Source: an uncultured Pelagibacteraceae bacterium (GTDB lineage Bacteria > Pseudomonadota > Alphaproteobacteria > Pelagibacterales > Pelagibacteraceae). Taken from it: DNA of 64,000 bases. The position numbers and the translations under genes are program-made. The stretch is taken from NCBI GenBank assembly GCA_902582165.1, contig CACHQZ010000002.1, positions 1 through 64,000 of the forward strand, given 5' to 3'. This document shows, piece after piece, positions 62,026 to 64,000 of this stretch (within the stretch, counting starts at the first letter, position 1; every line of letters begins with the position of its first letter). A model generated the notes under the pieces. The model was given only the letters and a program-made list of their open reading frames with translations. It had not been told where the DNA came from and did no database searches.

Positions 62026-62891
62026 TCTCTAATTAATGTTCCAGATCCCATATCAGAAAAAATTTCATGCAACACTGAGTGAGGTTTTCTTCCATCAAGA
62101 ATTACCACACCCCTTACTCCATTTTGGACAGCATCAACACAATTTTCTATTTTAGGAATCATTCCGCCTTGAACAACTTTCCATTTAATTAGATTTTCAA
62201 GATCAAAAGGTTTAATTTCTGATATTAACTTTTTCTGATCATCGTACACCCCTTCTACATTAGTCATTAATATTAATCTTCTTGATTTCAGTTTTTTTGC
62301 AATCGCACTTGCTGCAGTATCGCCATTAATATTATACGTTTGATTATGTTTTCCTAAACCTAAAGGAGCTATAATTGGAATTTTATTTTCATTAAGTGCG
62401 TTGTGAATTAAGTTATCATTAATTTTAGTTGGTATTCCAACGAAACCAAGCTCCTCTTTCTCTGGCTCAACTTCAATTACATTTTCAGTTTTAGTATGAA
62501 ATGAGGCTGCATCGGAGCCTAATTTGTTTAGAGAATTTACTATATCTTTATTAAAATCAATTAATACCTTCTCTACAGTATCAATAATATTTTTATCTGT
62601 TACTCTTAAACCATTAATAAATTTTGATATAATTTTTTTCTTAGCTAGCTCTCTTTTAATTCTCGGACCACCACCATGAACTACAATTATAGATAAACCT
62701 AGTCTATTAAGCACATTTATATCAGATATGAAATTATTAAAAACTTTTCTATCTATAAGAACATTTCCTCCATATTTAATTACTATTTTTTCTTTTTCGT
62801 ATTTTTTTATATATTTCTGGACAATATTTATATTTGGAGCTTTCTCAGGCCAAAATTTTTTTATCTCGTCTAGAGAAATATTTTTAGACAT
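62022..62891 (-). CDS. argB: Acetylglutamate kinase
   Basis: This amino-acid kinase phosphorylates N-acetylglutamate in arginine synthesis. The glycine loop KYGGNVL is near residue 39, VVHGGGPRIKRELAKK near residue 72, and the INGDTAASAIAKKL nucleotide/metal segment near residue 188. Length 289 aa. Arginine-sensitive forms have an N-terminal helix, which seems present (IKKFWPEKAPNINIVQKYIKK). It follows yidC directly, with no bases between, and overlaps the HAD gene by 4. Confidence 0.96.
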   Translation of the reverse strand: MSKNISLDEIKKFWPEKAPNINIVQKYIKKYEKEKIVIKYGGNVLIDRKVFNNFISDINVLNRLGLSIIVVHGGGPRIKRELAKKKIISKFINGLRVTDKNIIDTVEKVLIDFNKDIVNSLNKLGSDAASFHTKTENVIEVEPEKEELGFVGIPTKINDNLIHNALNENKIPIIAPLGLGKHNQTYNINGDTAASAIAKKLKSRRLILMTNVEGVYDDQKKLISEIKPFDLENLIKWKVVQGGMIPKIENCVDAVQNGVRGVVILDGRKPHSVLHEIFSDMGSGTLIRE

Positions 62892-64000
62892 TTAATTGGT
62901 TTTCACAGTTGTTTTTTTAACAATTACGTATTGCTGAGCGATTGTAAGAATATTATTTATCGTCCAATAAACAACTAAACCAGATGGGAAAGAAGCAAGT
63001 ATGATTGTTAAAAACAATGGGAAGAATGCAAAAATTTTTGCTTGAATCGGATCAGCTGGTGCTGGATTCAATTTTTGTTGAACCCACATTGAGGCCCCCA
63101 TTAAAATTGGCCAAATTCCGATTATCATAAACCCTGGGGGATCCCAAGGAATTAAACCAAATAAATTAAATAACGAAGTTGGATCTTGAGCAGACAAATC
63201 TTTTATCCAACCGAAAAACGGTTGATGTCTCATTTCTAAAGAAATAAAGAGCATCTTATATATTGCAAAAAAGAAAGGTATTTGTATCAACACAGGCAAA
63301 CAACCAGATGCAGGATTAATTTTTTCTTTTCTATATAAAGCCATCATCTCTTGCTGCAACTTAACTTTATCATCTTTATGCAGTTCTTTAAGTCTCATCA
63401 TTTCTGGTTGAACTGCTTTCATTTTTGCCATCGATCTGAATGAGAAATTAGCTAGAGGGAAGAAAATTAGTCTTATTGCTATAGTTAATAGAACAATAGC
63501 TGTTCCAAAATTTCCCGAAATTTTAAATAAATAATCTATTACAAAAAATAGGGGTTTAGTGAAGAAATAGAACCAACCCCAATCAATAACTAAGTCGAAC
63601 TTTTTAATATTCTGGTTTGCTGCATAACCATCAATTGTCTCAACTTCTTTTGCAGCAACAAATAATCTTAATTCATTTATCCCAGAAGACGACTTATTAA
63701 TAGTTGTAGGTTTATTAATTATGTAATTTGCTTTAAATCCATCTTCATAAAGAAAAGTTGATTTAAAATTTTTACCCATCTCTGGGACGAGGGCAGTCAT
63801 CCAGTATTTGTCAGTAATCCCAAGCCAACCTTCATTAGACTCTCTTACAATCTTTTTCTCTTGAACATCGTCATAATCATCCTCTTTTAACTCATCATCA
63901 AATACTCCAATGAAACCTTCATGTTGTATATAAAAATTTTGAATATCATCTGGAATTTTATTTCTTGTCATTTGAGCGTAAGGGAATAAATCTATCGAAG
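62892..64000 (-). CDS. yidC: Membrane protein insertase YidC (N-terminus beyond the window edge)
   Basis: YidC inserts proteins into the inner membrane alone or with Sec. The listed ORF starts at an internal Met, but the frame is open to base 64000 (upstream residues SIDLFPYAQ before that Met), so the gene is cut by the edge and lacks ~200 N-terminal residues. The visible part has the end of the periplasmic domain (HEGFIGVFDDELKEDDYDD) and the conserved insertase core from ~residue 165 of the fragment (NFGTAIVLLTIAIRLIFFPL, MAKMKAVQPEM, GCLPVLIQIPFFFAIY). It ends one base before argB. Confidence 0.96.
   Translation of the reverse strand, partial: SIDLFPYAQMTRNKIPDDIQNFYIQHEGFIGVFDDELKEDDYDDVQEKKIVRESNEGWLGITDKYWMTALVPEMGKNFKSTFLYEDGFKANYIINKPTTINKSSSGINELRLFVAAKEVETIDGYAANQNIKKFDLVIDWGWFYFFTKPLFFVIDYLFKISGNFGTAIVLLTIAIRLIFFPLANFSFRSMAKMKAVQPEMMRLKELHKDDKVKLQQEMMALYRKEKINPASGCLPVLIQIPFFFAIYKMLFISLEMRHQPFFGWIKDLSAQDPTSLFNLFGLIPWDPPGFMIIGIWPILMGASMWVQQKLNPAPADPIQAKIFAFFPLFLTIILASFPSGLVVYWTINNILTIAQQYVIVKKTTVKTN

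Noticed and set aside
1-64000. CRISPR array, toxin-antitoxin, restriction or other defence system
   Set aside because: No regularly spaced repeats and no Cas, nuclease, methylase or toxin-like families were seen; every sizeable ORF is accounted for by metabolic, translation or envelope genes, or is a shadow.

Overview
The window is an unbroken, gene-dense stretch of a very AT-rich chromosome (roughly 30% GC by eye). Family content and gene order point to a streamlined Alphaproteobacterium, most likely a marine SAR11/Pelagibacterales-like or similarly reduced lineage. Supporting signs are a Suv3-type RNA helicase, a class I lysyl-tRNA synthetase, the CobS-CobT-DnaJ-BolA-AroB-AroK neighbourhood, a fused TAXI-TRAP transporter, tiny intergenic gaps and many ATGA/TAATG gene junctions. 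The species assignment is inference. No insertion sequence, phage gene, integrase, CRISPR array or rRNA is visible. The longest stretch without a confident gene is 16576-16843 (268 bases), so no gap exceeds 300 bases.

Layout. 1-3948: a minus-strand operon of Suv3-like helicase, TerB-like protein, 7Fe ferredoxin and CarD regulator, with a terminator at the left edge. 4104-9564 (+): a PLP aminotransferase, then a TAXI-type TRAP transporter (binding protein, terminator, fused permease) and a secreted cysteine-rich protein. 9548-16575 (-): pyruvate dehydrogenase E1 (with an extra N-terminal lipoyl domain) and E2, an EamA transporter, a PaaI thioesterase and a secreted VCBS/ASPIC-UnbV protein. 16844-21540: acetoacetyl-CoA synthetase, histone-deacetylase-family enzyme, DUF4174-like protein, an unlisted 44-aa membrane protein and thiolase. 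21561-23903: O-antigen ligase-like protein, tRNA-Arg(ACG) and UppP. 24066-30885: glutamate synthase (gltD-gltB) and an SDR protein, preceded by a perfect 17-bp palindrome. 30856-42355: a hydrolase, then a translation superoperon (thrS-infC-rpmI-rplT-pheS-pheT-lepA) bracketed by two GT4-like glycosyltransferases and closed by tRNA-Ser(GGA).

42457-46012 (-): TrkH, an AmpG-like permease and a cytoplasmic-looking NlpC/P60 hydrolase, which together suggest peptidoglycan recycling. 46106-49611 (+): lysK, pyrD, rpmB and a queuosine-precursor transporter. 49614-52905 (-): DnaJ-domain protein, CobS-like AAA+ ATPase and CobT-like VWA protein. Then bolA (+), aroK-aroB (-), an unlisted 59-aa membrane protein with a 577-aa secreted helical protein (+), and def-fmt-truA (+). 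The right end is a minus-strand run yidC (cut by the window edge)-argB-HAD phosphatase-dapD-dapE-SET protein.

Most genes are core metabolism, translation and envelope functions. Several make or use acetyl-CoA (PDH, AacS, thiolase), supply nitrogen (GltBD, TRAP uptake, DapDE, ArgB) or build the envelope (UppP, O-antigen ligase, glycosyltransferases, AmpG/NlpC). Nothing looks like a dedicated defence or mobile system. The least explained parts are the small membrane ORFs missed by the ORF track, the two secreted proteins of unknown function, the CobS/CobT/DnaJ module, the lipoyl-AceE fusion, and the AUU/GUG start choice of infC.
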